Below, piece after piece: positions 35,520 through 44,519 of a stretch of DNA of 64,000 bases. The position numbers were made by a program, and so were the translations under genes. Numbering within the stretch: position 1 is the stretch's first letter; every line of letters begins with the position of its first letter. Under the pieces are notes generated by a model that was given only the letters and a program-made list of their open reading frames with translations, searched no databases and was not told the origin of the DNA. This DNA comes from Candidatus Thorarchaeota archaeon (GTDB lineage: Archaea; Asgardarchaeota; Thorarchaeia; Thorarchaeales; Thorarchaeaceae), in contig RDOF01000014.1 in assembly GCA_011365025.1 (NCBI GenBank), positions 3,138 through 67,137 of the forward strand, written 5' to 3'.

Positions 35520-37399
35520 GAGTCCTCCCTCCTTATGGCATCATGTGGACAGACCGGGATACACGCGCCACAGCGGACGCACAGGTCCTCATTGACCTCT
35601 GCCTTGTTGTTCTCCTCATTCCACCCCAGCGCCAAGCAAGCGAACTGACTGGTACAAATTCTGCAGCTCTCACCCTTGCAGGATTCGATATCAACAAGGA
35701 CCCTTGAGAGCCCCTCATAGGTCTCTCCTAATCCCTGTTCCTCTAATCTGCAGACGCTCTTGATAAGGAGGACCTTTAGACCACTCATCTTGACGGCATT
35801 ATGGATTGCGTTTATCATAGCCTCAATGTCTGCAGCATCTAGAATCTCAAAATACGCAGGTTCTACTGCCTTTACGATTTTTTCAATACTGACCGGAGAA
35901 TTGCCGGGCGATTGTATGAACGAGCCTGGATGGGATTGAAATCCTGTCATGGCGGTCGTTGAGTTGTCAAGAATTAGGAAGGTGACATTAGCATTCTTGT
36001 GCTTGGCATTTACCAATCCCGGTAGACAGGCATGGAAGAAGGTCGAATCTCCCGCTACAGTCACCACCTTCTGCTTCAAACCGAATCTCTCAAGTTGGCC
36101 CAGTCCATTCGCTGTGCCAATTCCTGAACCCATTGCCTGCATTGTATTCATAGATTCATTGTAGAACACACCCAGTGAGTAGCAACCAATATCCCCGGTG
36201 ACGATCAGTCCTTCTTTGATTCGTCTTCTCACTCTGCCAAGCGCCCAGTATACATTCCGATGAGTACACCCTGCACAGAAGGTCAACGGTCGGGGAATCA
36301 ACATCTCCTTTGCCGACATGATTGTGCTTCTTACTTGCTCATCCTGATCCTTCATCGGGATGCCCAAGACGGATCTGAGGGCTTCCATGACAATATTCGT
36401 ATCGAGTTCACCAAAAGATGGGACAGTGCCATTCCTTTTCCCGGAAAACGTAGGTTTCTTGCTCCACTGCAATTCACCCACCATGGCCAGGACGGCATCC
36501 TCAATGAAGGGGTCTACTTCCTCAATAAAGAGGACCTTCTGCCTTTCCCTAATCCACTCTGCAAGGGTTTCTCGGGGAATAGGATGCGTCGTGACGAGAT
36601 TAGCCACTTGCACAGAGGAGGCACCAAGAAGATCTACAGCTTCCTTTGCATAACGAAAAGCAATACCACTTGCTAGAATGAGTGTGTCTGCTCCAGTGTC
36701 GTTTGATAATCCATTCAACCCGGTTAGCTCAAAGCTCTTCGCGATGTCAGCTAGTTTCTCCACAAGGTTTCTGTGTCTTAGATGGGGATTAGGAACGTTA
36801 TAGGGGGCTTCAGCAAAGTTCTCAGACAGGTGACGGCCGATCGAATCCACTTCTCCAAGCTGAATTACTGAACGAGAGTGACTGAGCCGTGTCGTGCTTC
36901 TAACAATAACGGGTATCTGATATTTCCGTGAAAGCGCAAGCGCCATTGGAATTGCGTCCTTGGCTTGCTGACAAGTTGCTGGCTCCAAAAGAGGAAGATA
37001 TGCCGCTTTCGCAAAAAATCTTGAATCCTGCTCGTTACTGGAACTATGCCCCCTGGGATCATCACAGACGACAATCACAACGCCCCCCGGCCCTATCCCT
37101 GAGAGATTCACATTGAGAAGGAAATCAGCGGCTACGTTCAGACCCAATGATTTCATTGGACAGATTGAAGGAAGTCCAGCCCAGCTTGCCCCGACACAGG
37201 CCTCAAGTGCAACCTTCTCATTCACGCTCCACTCCACATAGATGTCCTGCTCCTCTGAAGCCTTCATCAAGGTGGAAGCAATCTCTGTTGAGGGAGTTCC
37301 AGGATAGGATGCGCAAAAGCAAATGCCCGCTTCAAGTGCACCACGTGCAATGGCTTCATTGCCGCTCATCAAGACCTTGTTTCTGGAGCTAGATTCCAT
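35516..37399 (-). CDS. iorA: Indolepyruvate:ferredoxin oxidoreductase, alpha subunit
   Basis: A 627-residue fused subunit with an N-terminal PorA-like domain (LMSGNEAIARGALEAG, YPGTPSTEI), the ThDP domain (TGDIGCYSLG and GDSTFFHACLPGLVNA), and a C-terminal ferredoxin-like region with VRCGACIPVCPHDAIR and an upstream Cys group (CKGESCRICTSQFAC). ATG 37399 has GGAAGG six bases upstream, whereas longer ORF starts lack support. Together with IorB it oxidises aromatic 2-oxoacids. Confidence 0.92.
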   Translation of the reverse strand: MESSSRNKVLMSGNEAIARGALEAGICFCASYPGTPSTEIASTLMKASEEQDIYVEWSVNEKVALEACVGASWAGLPSICPMKSLGLNVAADFLLNVNLSGIGPGGVVIVVCDDPRGHSSSNEQDSRFFAKAAYLPLLEPATCQQAKDAIPMALALSRKYQIPVIVRSTTRLSHSRSVIQLGEVDSIGRHLSENFAEAPYNVPNPHLRHRNLVEKLADIAKSFELTGLNGLSNDTGADTLILASGIAFRYAKEAVDLLGASSVQVANLVTTHPIPRETLAEWIRERQKVLFIEEVDPFIEDAVLAMVGELQWSKKPTFSGKRNGTVPSFGELDTNIVMEALRSVLGIPMKDQDEQVRSTIMSAKEMLIPRPLTFCAGCTHRNVYWALGRVRRRIKEGLIVTGDIGCYSLGVFYNESMNTMQAMGSGIGTANGLGQLERFGLKQKVVTVAGDSTFFHACLPGLVNAKHKNANVTFLILDNSTTAMTGFQSHPGSFIQSPGNSPVSIEKIVKAVEPAYFEILDAADIEAMINAIHNAVKMSGLKVLLIKSVCRLEEQGLGETYEGLSRVLVDIESCKGESCRICTSQFACLALGWNEENNKAEVNEDLCVRCGACIPVCPHDAIRREDS

Positions 37400-37519
37400 C
37401 TTCATCCTTCCAACTCTCAGGCTGCATTGTATCAGAAAACACTTCCGCCACGTCTTCGCATTGTGATGTACCAAAGAAAAAAAGAAAAGGGGCGCATAAG
37501 GTCAGAATACGAGTAAACA

Positions 37520-38584
37520 ATGACCTCTAAGCCAAAGAGCATGGCTGGAAAAATATCATCCTTGCTTTCAATCTCCCACGACAAAGACGTTGACGGGCTT
37601 GCTTCTGCAGCTATTGTGTGGAGGTATGCCAAATCCAAGAATCTTGACTTTGATGTTATGCTTACTGACTATGGATCATTTGAACAGGTCTTTTCCAGCG
37701 TTGCAACAAGGCGAAATACGCTAATCATTATTACTGACTTGGGCATGGACGAATCCAGTCTGGAACTGGCCCAAAGCGGACTATCACGTGCAATAGCTCA
37801 AGGCTGCCGTGTCGTCTGGCTCGACCACCATCAGTGGTCCGGCCAAACAGCAAAGGCCATTCTTTCTTTGGGAAACAAGCCCGTATTGAAGATAAACCAC
37901 GACCACTGCGCAGCTGAAATTGCTTTCAAGGTACTCATGCCAAGGGACAAGGTCTGCGAGGAACTCGCTCAGATAGCGCACGATACCGATTTCAATCTGA
38001 GAATGATAGACGCCGCAATAGCCCTGACTGATGCAGTATCGATTACGCGATTCAACTCCATTGCGAAAAAAGAAGACGTCACCGACGCACTTCTGCCCCT
38101 CCTCCAAAGTCTCGCAGAAGATGGAATTCAAGGAGTCTGGGATGATTCTGGAAAGAGATTCAAAACCGCTCTTCTTGACCAACAGGTTCGTCAGTACCGC
38201 AAGGAACGCCTTAAACGAATGAGAAAGGCTCTTGCAGGGCATTGCGACCAGAGGATTCACGGAAAGCTTGTACGGATTATTGAAATGCCAAGCGGCGTGA
38301 CCACCACCGATATCGGAACCTACCTGGCTGATGCTGAGAATCTGGAGCTCGAAGGACAAAACTTGGAAGTCGCAGACCTCTTGATAACGCTCAGCCAAGG
38401 TGGGCTTCTGGGTATTAGGCGAGGCAACGACTCCACCCTTTGCGATGCGGCTGCTAAACTCTTCAATGGAGGTGGCCACCCCTATGCCGCCGGAGGGGAG
38501 TATGGTATGTACGAAGACTTCAAGGCAGTCTGTGATGATATCTTCCTAACCCTCTCAAAGAGCCAAGAATGGATTACGAACTAG
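37520..38584 (+). CDS. DHH/DHHA1-family phosphoesterase
   Basis: A 354-residue DHH protein. Motifs in order: ISHDKDVDGLASAA, IITDLGMDESS, WLDHHQWSG (DHH) and the Asp pair in AHDTDFN, and the C-terminal DHHA1 loop FNGGGHPYAAGG. The family includes archaeal RecJ-like exonucleases, oligoribonuclease/pAp phosphatases and cyclic-dinucleotide hydrolases; length and single DHHA1 domain leave the substrate open. It does not have the extra domains of bacterial RecJ. Its stop overlaps the convergent regulator gene by four bases. Confidence 0.88.
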   Translation: MTSKPKSMAGKISSLLSISHDKDVDGLASAAIVWRYAKSKNLDFDVMLTDYGSFEQVFSSVATRRNTLIIITDLGMDESSLELAQSGLSRAIAQGCRVVWLDHHQWSGQTAKAILSLGNKPVLKINHDHCAAEIAFKVLMPRDKVCEELAQIAHDTDFNLRMIDAAIALTDAVSITRFNSIAKKEDVTDALLPLLQSLAEDGIQGVWDDSGKRFKTALLDQQVRQYRKERLKRMRKALAGHCDQRIHGKLVRIIEMPSGVTTTDIGTYLADAENLELEGQNLEVADLLITLSQGGLLGIRRGNDSTLCDAAAKLFNGGGHPYAAGGEYGMYEDFKAVCDDIFLTLSKSQEWITN

Positions 38585-39564
38585 AGCGATTGTTGTTCCT
38601 TCTTCATTCTTGCTACCTGCTCCATTATCAAGCCAAGAAAGTCCTGAGCCTGCGCCCATAGCTTCTCAAAGGAAATAATTGCGTCTTCAATGAAAGATGG
38701 ATTATCTTCATAACGAATGAAGGCTGCAATATCTGCCTGAGCAACATCGGTCAGGTATAGCATAATCCGGTCTTTGTTAACGCCCAGAATTCTATACGTA
38801 CGAATTCCTGGTGGAAGAACTCTGACCTCAAGATTCCCCAGTTGCGTGCTCTTGGTGAACAGCTCTACTACATTCTTCATGTACCCTCCGAGTCGAGTAA
38901 GGTCTGCTGAGTTTCCCTCGCCAGTGAGAATCATCAATCCCTTGACCTTAACGCCTCGAAATGTGGCTTCAATGATTTTCCTGTCTGTTGGACTACTGAG
39001 CAGCCCGGATTCTAAAATAAAGATCGGATTCACCGTCCAAATCTCGTCCCCAGTTCCTGCCCTTCCAATAATCTCCTGGTCAATTACTGCTCTAATATTA
39101 TCAAGACCTTCGATGACTTCCGATTTCGCTCCTAGTCGCTCACCCTTCAGGAAATTCATGACCTCGGTGGCTAGCTGATTACTGTCCGTAGTCCTAAGTA
39201 GCTCTTCTTTTTCAGAGAGAAGTTTCTTCCTTTCTCGTAACTCCAGTTCCCTTTTGCCCTTCTTTCTTTCAACACCTTGCGCTAGTGAATCCTTTGTAAT
39301 CATATATTTGACAGGTCGGGCTATTCTGTCGATTAATACGAAGCCATCTTCTGAGAGCTCATTAAGGCCCTTGTAGAACCATGTTTTGGAGAGCTTCTTG
39401 GATTTAACAGCTCGACTTGTCACCTGTTGCCAAATCTGTTTGGCGGTCACCCATCTTGAGAATCCTCCGGCTACGTCATATAGACACCCCAGCAAGTCAA
39501 TTTCGAAGTCCGAGATCTCAATCCCCAGTCGTCTAAGATTCTTCACTGTTTCCTGGATTTTCAT
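38581..39564 (-). CDS. TrmB-like regulator: winged helix plus PLD-like effector domain (paralogue 3)
   Basis: A 327-residue protein. The N-terminal part (about 1-110) looks like a winged helix with a wing around EDGFVLIDRIARPVKYMIT. A coiled-coil helix follows (about 110-140, rich in Glu/Lys/Leu). The C-terminal region (about 165-310) has the alternating strands and helices of the PLD-like TrmB effector domain (GTGDEIWTVNPIFILE, then RVLPPGIRTYRI), without HKD catalytic residues, and ends in FIEDAIISFEKLW. It resembles the two upstream paralogues. AGGTG lies 7 bases before the ATG. Likely a DNA-binding sensor; ligand unknown. Confidence 0.75.
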   Translation of the reverse strand: MKIQETVKNLRRLGIEISDFEIDLLGCLYDVAGGFSRWVTAKQIWQQVTSRAVKSKKLSKTWFYKGLNELSEDGFVLIDRIARPVKYMITKDSLAQGVERKKGKRELELRERKKLLSEKEELLRTTDSNQLATEVMNFLKGERLGAKSEVIEGLDNIRAVIDQEIIGRAGTGDEIWTVNPIFILESGLLSSPTDRKIIEATFRGVKVKGLMILTGEGNSADLTRLGGYMKNVVELFTKSTQLGNLEVRVLPPGIRTYRILGVNKDRIMLYLTDVAQADIAAFIRYEDNPSFIEDAIISFEKLWAQAQDFLGLIMEQVARMKKEQQSL

Positions 39565-39570
39565 TGTTGA

Positions 39571-40488
39571 TCACCTAGAGCTGCCAAATATGGTTCCTAC
39601 GGGCTCTGCATCCTTGAAGTCTCTGTCGAACGTTGCCATCGCTTGGGCAATGAGCAAAGGATTGCTTGCCTTCGGAATCCACGTCACGGCCATAGGGTTT
39701 TCCGATACGACAAGCACAATTCCTATTCTGGCAATGCCAATGAACTGATACGTGGCTCTTTTTAGAGTCCTAATTCTGTAATCTACATCAAATCCCAAGA
39801 TTTGGGCTATGTCATAGTATTTTCGCATTCTTCGTTGGATTGCCTTTGTAGGCCTGAATTGACCAAGCACCCTAAGCTTCACGCCTCGATCTACAAGGTC
39901 TGACATCCAGGAAAGCCTGTCTGCCGATAGATCCGTTTCAAGATCCAGCCAATCAACTGTGGCTTTGATGACCTCCCCTCTTCTTGCCTTTGAGAAAAGC
40001 TCTGATCTAAAAATACGAAGTAGTCCATCTATTCCGGTCGAAAAGTGCGGGCGGTCTTCTGTCTTTGATCCACTCATAAGTTCGATGAGCGACTTTCCAA
40101 GTTCCGATGATTCCATTTGAGTGAAAGCTTGTAGGTCTTTGTCGATTCTCTTAATCTCTTGGTCCAAGGATGTTTCGCACTGAGAGATCTTCTTTTCGAA
40201 GACCTTTGCTAGTATTCCTATGTCCGTCGTGTATCTATGACGATATCCCCCCTTGTCAGCTCGAACGTAGCCATCACGGACCAATGATTTGAGCTGACGA
40301 TGAATCAATGAGCGGTCAACGCTCTTTCCGTCAGTCGACGCTTCCAATTCGGCTTTTATCTTGGGTAACTCAACAAAGGCTCCAATCTCATTTTCCGCAT
40401 GTATGAGTGCTTTCAAAACTTCCATTCTCTTTGAGGATAGGTCTACCTCAAGAATTTCCATTATCTCCTCTAGCGTGCTTTGCGTCAT
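39571..40488 (-). CDS. TrmB-like regulator (paralogue 2)
   Basis: A 305-residue paralogue of its two neighbours: an N-terminal winged helix (KSVDRSLIHRQLKSLVRDGY with the wing ADKGGYRHRYTT), a coiled-coil stretch, and a C-terminal PLD-like domain (GEVIKATVDWLDLETDL, LRVLGQFRPTKA) ending LIAQAMATFDRDFKD. It overlaps the upstream gene by four bases and is six bases from the downstream one, so all three are one transcriptional unit. Regulatory targets are not evident. Confidence 0.75.
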   Translation of the reverse strand: MTQSTLEEIMEILEVDLSSKRMEVLKALIHAENEIGAFVELPKIKAELEASTDGKSVDRSLIHRQLKSLVRDGYVRADKGGYRHRYTTDIGILAKVFEKKISQCETSLDQEIKRIDKDLQAFTQMESSELGKSLIELMSGSKTEDRPHFSTGIDGLLRIFRSELFSKARRGEVIKATVDWLDLETDLSADRLSWMSDLVDRGVKLRVLGQFRPTKAIQRRMRKYYDIAQILGFDVDYRIRTLKRATYQFIGIARIGIVLVVSENPMAVTWIPKASNPLLIAQAMATFDRDFKDAEPVGTIFGSSR

Positions 40489-41537
40489 ACCCTATTGTCA
40501 CTCTCTTTCTTCTTCAGCCCTTCCAAAAGCACTGCTTGAAGATGTCCTTTCGTACTGATGCCCATCGATTGGAGTTTCTCTCCTGTGAGTTCAAGAACCG
40601 ATACGCCTCGTTCCCAGAGCCTATCAAAATCAGCTATTGCATTGTCAATAAGGTCGGGGTTAAACTCTCTTGTGACCCATGCTGCAGTAAGGGGGTCTTC
40701 GGAAATGAAGAATGCCATGACATCATTGTTTAGTGAAGCGAACTGGTACCCTTTCCTGTCCACTTCAAGAATCCGTAAGTCGATGAGTTTGCCTTCTTTC
40801 CTGAGCGCAAGAATGGCCGCAAGGGTTTGCTGAATCCAGTCTGACGGAACGCCATCCCTTAATGTGTCGCTTCGAGCGAGAAGATCTGGGTGGGCACCAT
40901 ACCTGACTTCTGCCCCCCTCTTTGCTACATCCACAACTCTGCCGAAGCGCTCTGTGGCTCCTTCAGTAAATGGGCCAATCCAAATTAGCGAGTTTCTTAT
41001 CACATCCCCCTTGCCTGCTCTATCGTAGATTGTGGAATCAGTGACTCGATCAAACTCCTCCATCCCTCTGACGAATCTCGAACTTGGCGATACTTGCTTT
41101 CCAGTAATAATCGCCATGATTCCTTGAGAAAGCGCTTTGCAGTCACAGGTTTCAATACTCCTCAGCGTTTCTTCTGTCTTTCTTTTCCTTACCTGAAGCT
41201 CCTTGGTGACCTGCACCTTTAGATTCTCAAGTCCCGCCATCAGTGTATTGGCATCAGCAAGGTACTTCTTGCGGTACTTCGTTTGGCTTTCAAGTCGTAC
41301 CAGTTGATTCTCCACAAGCCATTGTAGTGCCTTATGAACTGCAGGCTTCTTGAGTCCAGCCGAAGGGTAATATGCTTCGAAAGCACTGAAAATTTCTGAG
41401 AAGGAGAAGTGAACAAGCGGCTCTTTCTGCATTCTGAGTAGCGTTGTCAGAACAAGCATATCCCGCGATTCAATTCCATCTTCTGAGAGCAGTTGAAGCG
41501 TCTGCAGAGCCTCCCTTACTTCGCTATCGTATTTCAT
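40485..41537 (-). CDS. TrmB-like regulator (paralogue 1)
   Basis: A 350-residue paralogue with a winged helix (AVHKALQWLVENQLVRLESQ), a coiled coil and a PLD-like effector region (GKGDVIRNSLIWIGPFTEG, then LIDLRILEVDRKGYQF) ending LIDNAIADFDRLWERG. GAGG lies 8 bases before the ATG. First gene of the three-regulator unit, divergent from the candidate RNA region. Confidence 0.75.
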   Translation of the reverse strand: MKYDSEVREALQTLQLLSEDGIESRDMLVLTTLLRMQKEPLVHFSFSEIFSAFEAYYPSAGLKKPAVHKALQWLVENQLVRLESQTKYRKKYLADANTLMAGLENLKVQVTKELQVRKRKTEETLRSIETCDCKALSQGIMAIITGKQVSPSSRFVRGMEEFDRVTDSTIYDRAGKGDVIRNSLIWIGPFTEGATERFGRVVDVAKRGAEVRYGAHPDLLARSDTLRDGVPSDWIQQTLAAILALRKEGKLIDLRILEVDRKGYQFASLNNDVMAFFISEDPLTAAWVTREFNPDLIDNAIADFDRLWERGVSVLELTGEKLQSMGISTKGHLQAVLLEGLKKKESDNRV

Positions 41538-41615
41538 GTGTATTTCCTCTACTCATTATTGAGTTACCTCAAATCATTGCTTGAACGGGCAACTTGTGGA
41601 CATAGTTCAGTTTAC

Positions 41616-41632
41616 AAAAGGAACTTATATAA
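41616..41632 (+). promoter_or_regulatory. Strong BRE/TATA promoter of the candidate RNA
   Basis: AAAAGGAAC followed at once by TTATATAA is the textbook archaeal BRE plus TATA arrangement. Centre-to-start spacing predicts transcription from about 41654, at the first of four hairpins. The TATA core is nearly palindromic, so it could also serve the divergent regulator operon. Confidence 0.6.
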
Positions 41633-41654
41633 TATCTTACAACCCATAAATTTC

Positions 41655-41800
41655 ATGACGGAGAAATCCCCTTTCTCTGTCAAAGCAAATGCAGGAACTC
41701 CGAGTGGATGGATAAAGATCCACTTGGGCATGTTACAGGGCAGCAGCGGACAACGCTGCAAGAAGCAGGGTGCGGGGGGGTTGACCCTGCTTCGACCATT
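41655..41800 (+). ncRNA. Candidate structured non-coding RNA with four consecutive hairpins
   Basis: Four stems follow one another in about 135 bases: GAGAAA/TTTCTC (41661-41677); CCGAGTGGAT/ATCCACTTGG (41700-41727, 10 pairs with one G-T wobble); GCAGCG/CGCTGC (41743-41759); and GAAGCAGGGT/ACCCTGCTTC (41762-41793, perfect 10 pairs) followed by a pyrimidine-rich TTTTCTTC. A strong BRE/TATA sits at the expected distance upstream. A 54-codon ORF on the same strand starts at 41655 but has no ribosome-binding site. I matched it to no known RNA family. The last hairpin could alternatively be the terminator of the convergent lipid reductase. Confidence 0.5.
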
Positions 41801-41805
41801 TTCTT

Positions 41806-43035
41806 CTATAATCCGCTGACTGCAATTGATTTCAGATAGCCCTTACCAATTCTCAAGACCATTGGTAGGAAGTCCCTAAGAAGCGTCATGATATCAGAAA
41901 CCCCTGCATGACCCTGCACCAGAGCATTTAGGGTTCGAGCGTCCAACTGGTTCAGCACAATCTCAGCAGCCTCTATGGGATCATTGAAGCTGGCGTACTT
42001 CGATATGGCCCAGAAACCCTTGCCTGTGTTCTGAATATTCCATGCCAGTTTGGAGCGGCGATACTCCTTCTCATACATCATCATGCTGTTCTTGGAGAAG
42101 TCGTTTTCATTAACAGCCCGTTTCGCGTGCTTTGCTAGGACGGTGCCAGCATGGAAGCAGGTCGTCACTCCTCCTCCCACGATGGACGAAACCTGTCCGG
42201 CGGCATTGCCTACCAGTGCAACTCCAGCATTAGAGAATCTGGGAATAAGTCCTGCGCATGGTACTACTCCTCCATTTTGCGAAGCGATTCTGGCATCCTT
42301 TAAGCCAGGGAGAATCTTCTTGTACTTCTTGAGTACATCGAGGAGGGAGGGCAGCTTCTCCCAGTTCTCCTTTGAGGACGGAACCCTTCCGATTCCCAGG
42401 TTCACCTCTGATTCGGTCCGCGGGTAGAGCCAGAGATATCCCAGTCCGACGTCCTTACCCACATAGAAGTACGCAGTGTCCGCATCCACTCCCCTGCAAT
42501 TCTCAAGCTTCCACCTAATGCCATAAGACAGAAGCCACTTTGGATGCGTGAATCCGGCGGTCTCAGAGACACGACTAAACGACCCATCTGCTCCCACTGT
42601 AAGACTTGCCTTGGCCACCTCAGACTCGTTGTATTTTACGCCAACGACTTGAGAACCTTCTTTAACAACAGAATTGACTCTGGAGTTGTAGCGAAACTCA
42701 GCCCCGTTGGCTACAGCGCGGTCTCTCATCAGTTCCTGACATCTATCCTCGTCAAGCAGAAATGAATCGCCAAGCAATCCCTCTCCCACAGAGATATTGG
42801 CTCCGGTATCAAGACTCTCTCCCACGATTGCCTTGTACTTGTTGCCAACATACTCAGAATCAGGTTTTACTCTAAGAAGTTTTAGTGCGTTCGTGGTCAC
42901 TAATTCTCCCATTAAGGAATCAGTAACAGCTTTTCTTCTCTCAAGTACAAGAGTGTCCAATCCATACTCGGCAGCTCTCTCTGCGGTCATGAGTCCCGCG
43001 GGACCCGTTCCAGTAATTACAAGGTCATGTGGCAT
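41806..43035 (-). CDS. Geranylgeranyl reductase-family FAD-dependent oxidoreductase
   Basis: A 409-residue flavoprotein. It opens HDLVITGTGPAGLMTAERA (FAD-binding Rossmann loop) with the acidic pair in LVLERR, and has GADGSFSRVSETAG and the late FAD-contact motif GLIPRFSNAGVALVGNAAGQV. In archaea this family saturates the geranylgeranyl chains of membrane lipids (digeranylgeranylglycerophospholipid reductase), though other substrates exist. ATG 43035 is chosen because GGGAG lies 8 bases upstream. Confidence 0.87.
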   Translation of the reverse strand: MPHDLVITGTGPAGLMTAERAAEYGLDTLVLERRKAVTDSLMGELVTTNALKLLRVKPDSEYVGNKYKAIVGESLDTGANISVGEGLLGDSFLLDEDRCQELMRDRAVANGAEFRYNSRVNSVVKEGSQVVGVKYNESEVAKASLTVGADGSFSRVSETAGFTHPKWLLSYGIRWKLENCRGVDADTAYFYVGKDVGLGYLWLYPRTESEVNLGIGRVPSSKENWEKLPSLLDVLKKYKKILPGLKDARIASQNGGVVPCAGLIPRFSNAGVALVGNAAGQVSSIVGGGVTTCFHAGTVLAKHAKRAVNENDFSKNSMMMYEKEYRRSKLAWNIQNTGKGFWAISKYASFNDPIEAAEIVLNQLDARTLNALVQGHAGVSDIMTLLRDFLPMVLRIGKGYLKSIAVSGL

Positions 43036-43191
43036 CCTTAGAACTCCCATGGGGCATTTTGCCTGACTGCACAATTTTCGTCTCGTCTATATCTGTTTCC
43101 ATGAGGTAATGAAATCAGGATGCCGATATTGCTATGGTTAAAATAGGGGTCTCATATAGTCAATTCAATTCACCTATGAGAAGGTACTCCA

Positions 43192-44079
43192 ATGAGACTC
43201 AGATCGATAGGATACGGTATATACTTGGCCATTTCACTACTTGTCAGCATTACAATATCTGCAGTTCCAGCAATCTTCTTGGTGGTTGGTGCCTACGACA
43301 AAACGGACGCCTTCATCGACGGTATTGGATGGCCTTTCGTCCATATCAAGGATTTCTTCCAGTTTCTTCTTGGAAGCTCATTTCCGACCGTCGTCTTTGA
43401 GCGCTTCTGGTTCATTGTGTTCCTTCCCACGCTTGCCTTCTTCTGCTATGGCATCTTCCTTTCCCTTCTTGCCATTACCTTTAGGCTTTCACGAAGGGTG
43501 ATCCCCTTCTTGGAAGACGGATACTACCCGATAGAATCAGAAGCATGGCTTCTTTACGAGTTCTACGAGGTCTACTACATTGTGTTTCCATACTTTGCCT
43601 GGTTCTTTTCTGTCTTCTTCGATGTGAAGCCTAGACATATCTGGTTTGGAGCCAAGATTGGAAGTAACACGGTCGTGGGAAATGGGCGATTATTCAATCC
43701 TGAGCGAACTATCATTGGAAACAATTGCTTCTTTGGATATGATGCCATAATGAGTGGTCATGTCTATGAAGATGACAACCTCTATCTTAAGACAGTGAAG
43801 ATTGGAAGCAATGTGACGGTTGGGGCGAACGCTGTTATTCTCGCTGGAGCTGATATTGGCAACAATGTAATCATTGGGGCGAACACTGTGGTGCCTAAGG
43901 ACAAGGTTATTCCTGACAATACCATTTGGGTACATGGTAAGGCCATACCAAGACGCGTGATCGAACCAGCTCCGGAAGCAAACCCACAGGCTGGCGACTC
44001 CTCTACAACCGAAGAAACGGATTACGATAGAGGAACGGCCAAGGAAGACCGGTCTCTGGATGAAGGCGCATCAGTCTAG
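43192..44079 (+). CDS. Membrane-anchored left-handed beta-helix (hexapeptide) acyltransferase-like protein
   Basis: A 295-residue protein. Three to four hydrophobic segments (about residues 8-32, 75-100, 125-147) precede a hexapeptide-repeat left-handed beta-helix (about 150-245), seen in runs such as IGNNCFFGYDAIMSGHV, IGSNVTVGANAVILAGADIG and NNVIIGANTVVP. A polar tail (ETDYDRGTAKEDRSLDEG) ends the chain. Hexapeptide proteins of this sort transfer acetyl or acyl groups to sugars or lipids. Substrate unknown. AAGGT lies 6 bases before the ATG. Confidence 0.82.
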   Translation: MRLRSIGYGIYLAISLLVSITISAVPAIFLVVGAYDKTDAFIDGIGWPFVHIKDFFQFLLGSSFPTVVFERFWFIVFLPTLAFFCYGIFLSLLAITFRLSRRVIPFLEDGYYPIESEAWLLYEFYEVYYIVFPYFAWFFSVFFDVKPRHIWFGAKIGSNTVVGNGRLFNPERTIIGNNCFFGYDAIMSGHVYEDDNLYLKTVKIGSNVTVGANAVILAGADIGNNVIIGANTVVPKDKVIPDNTIWVHGKAIPRRVIEPAPEANPQAGDSSTTEETDYDRGTAKEDRSLDEGASV

Positions 44080-44116
44080 AGCTCAATCTAAGGTATAGCA
44101 GGAGTCTACTCGAACA

Positions 44117-44515
44117 ATGAAGATGCTGATGCTTCATGTGAGCCATTTCTGGTTCATCCCTGAGGAGGACAAATCTTCTGAATCGGCAAAGAAGTCCTTT
44201 GGTGAATCAATCCTTGTCTGGATTCAATCAGAGCGGCACGATAAGGAAGATCGCCCTGGCATTCTTCGAAAAATGACGAAAAACATACGTTGGCTCTGCG
44301 GCAAGGTTGGCGTAGAATCGGTGATTCTCCATTCCTTTGCACACCTTAGTGACAGTAAGGCAAAGTCCTCGGTCGCAAATGGCATTATCGAAGAAACTGC
44401 GGAAAGGCTTCTGGAACGGGGGTTCAAGGTCTATATTGTCCCTTTTGGGCAATTCAACGAGTTTGAAATGCATGTGAAAGCCCCTTCCTTGGCCAAGGTC
44501 TTCAAGAGCTTCTAG
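44117..44515 (+). CDS. Stand-alone ThrRS-editing-domain-like protein
   Basis: A 132-residue protein matching the archaeal threonyl-tRNA synthetase N-terminal editing domain: an opening MLMLHVSHF strand, a central SVILHSFAHLSDSKA (compare Y-P-x-A-H-L-S), and a late VYIVPFGQFNEFEMHVKA (compare P-F-G-W-Y-K). In the archaeal enzyme this domain removes Ser from mischarged tRNA-Thr. Here the Lys of the P-F-G-W-Y-K motif is Asn, so activity may be altered. The protein stands alone, with no synthetase body attached. Whether it still edits tRNA is open. Confidence 0.75.
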   Translation: MKMLMLHVSHFWFIPEEDKSSESAKKSFGESILVWIQSERHDKEDRPGILRKMTKNIRWLCGKVGVESVILHSFAHLSDSKAKSSVANGIIEETAERLLERGFKVYIVPFGQFNEFEMHVKAPSLAKVFKSF

Positions 44516-44519
44516 ATTG

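Noticed and set aside
41655..41819. 54-codon ORF on the plus strand
   Set aside because: It starts at the predicted transcription start but lies within four strong hairpins, has no ribosome-binding site and no recognised motif; treated as RNA instead.
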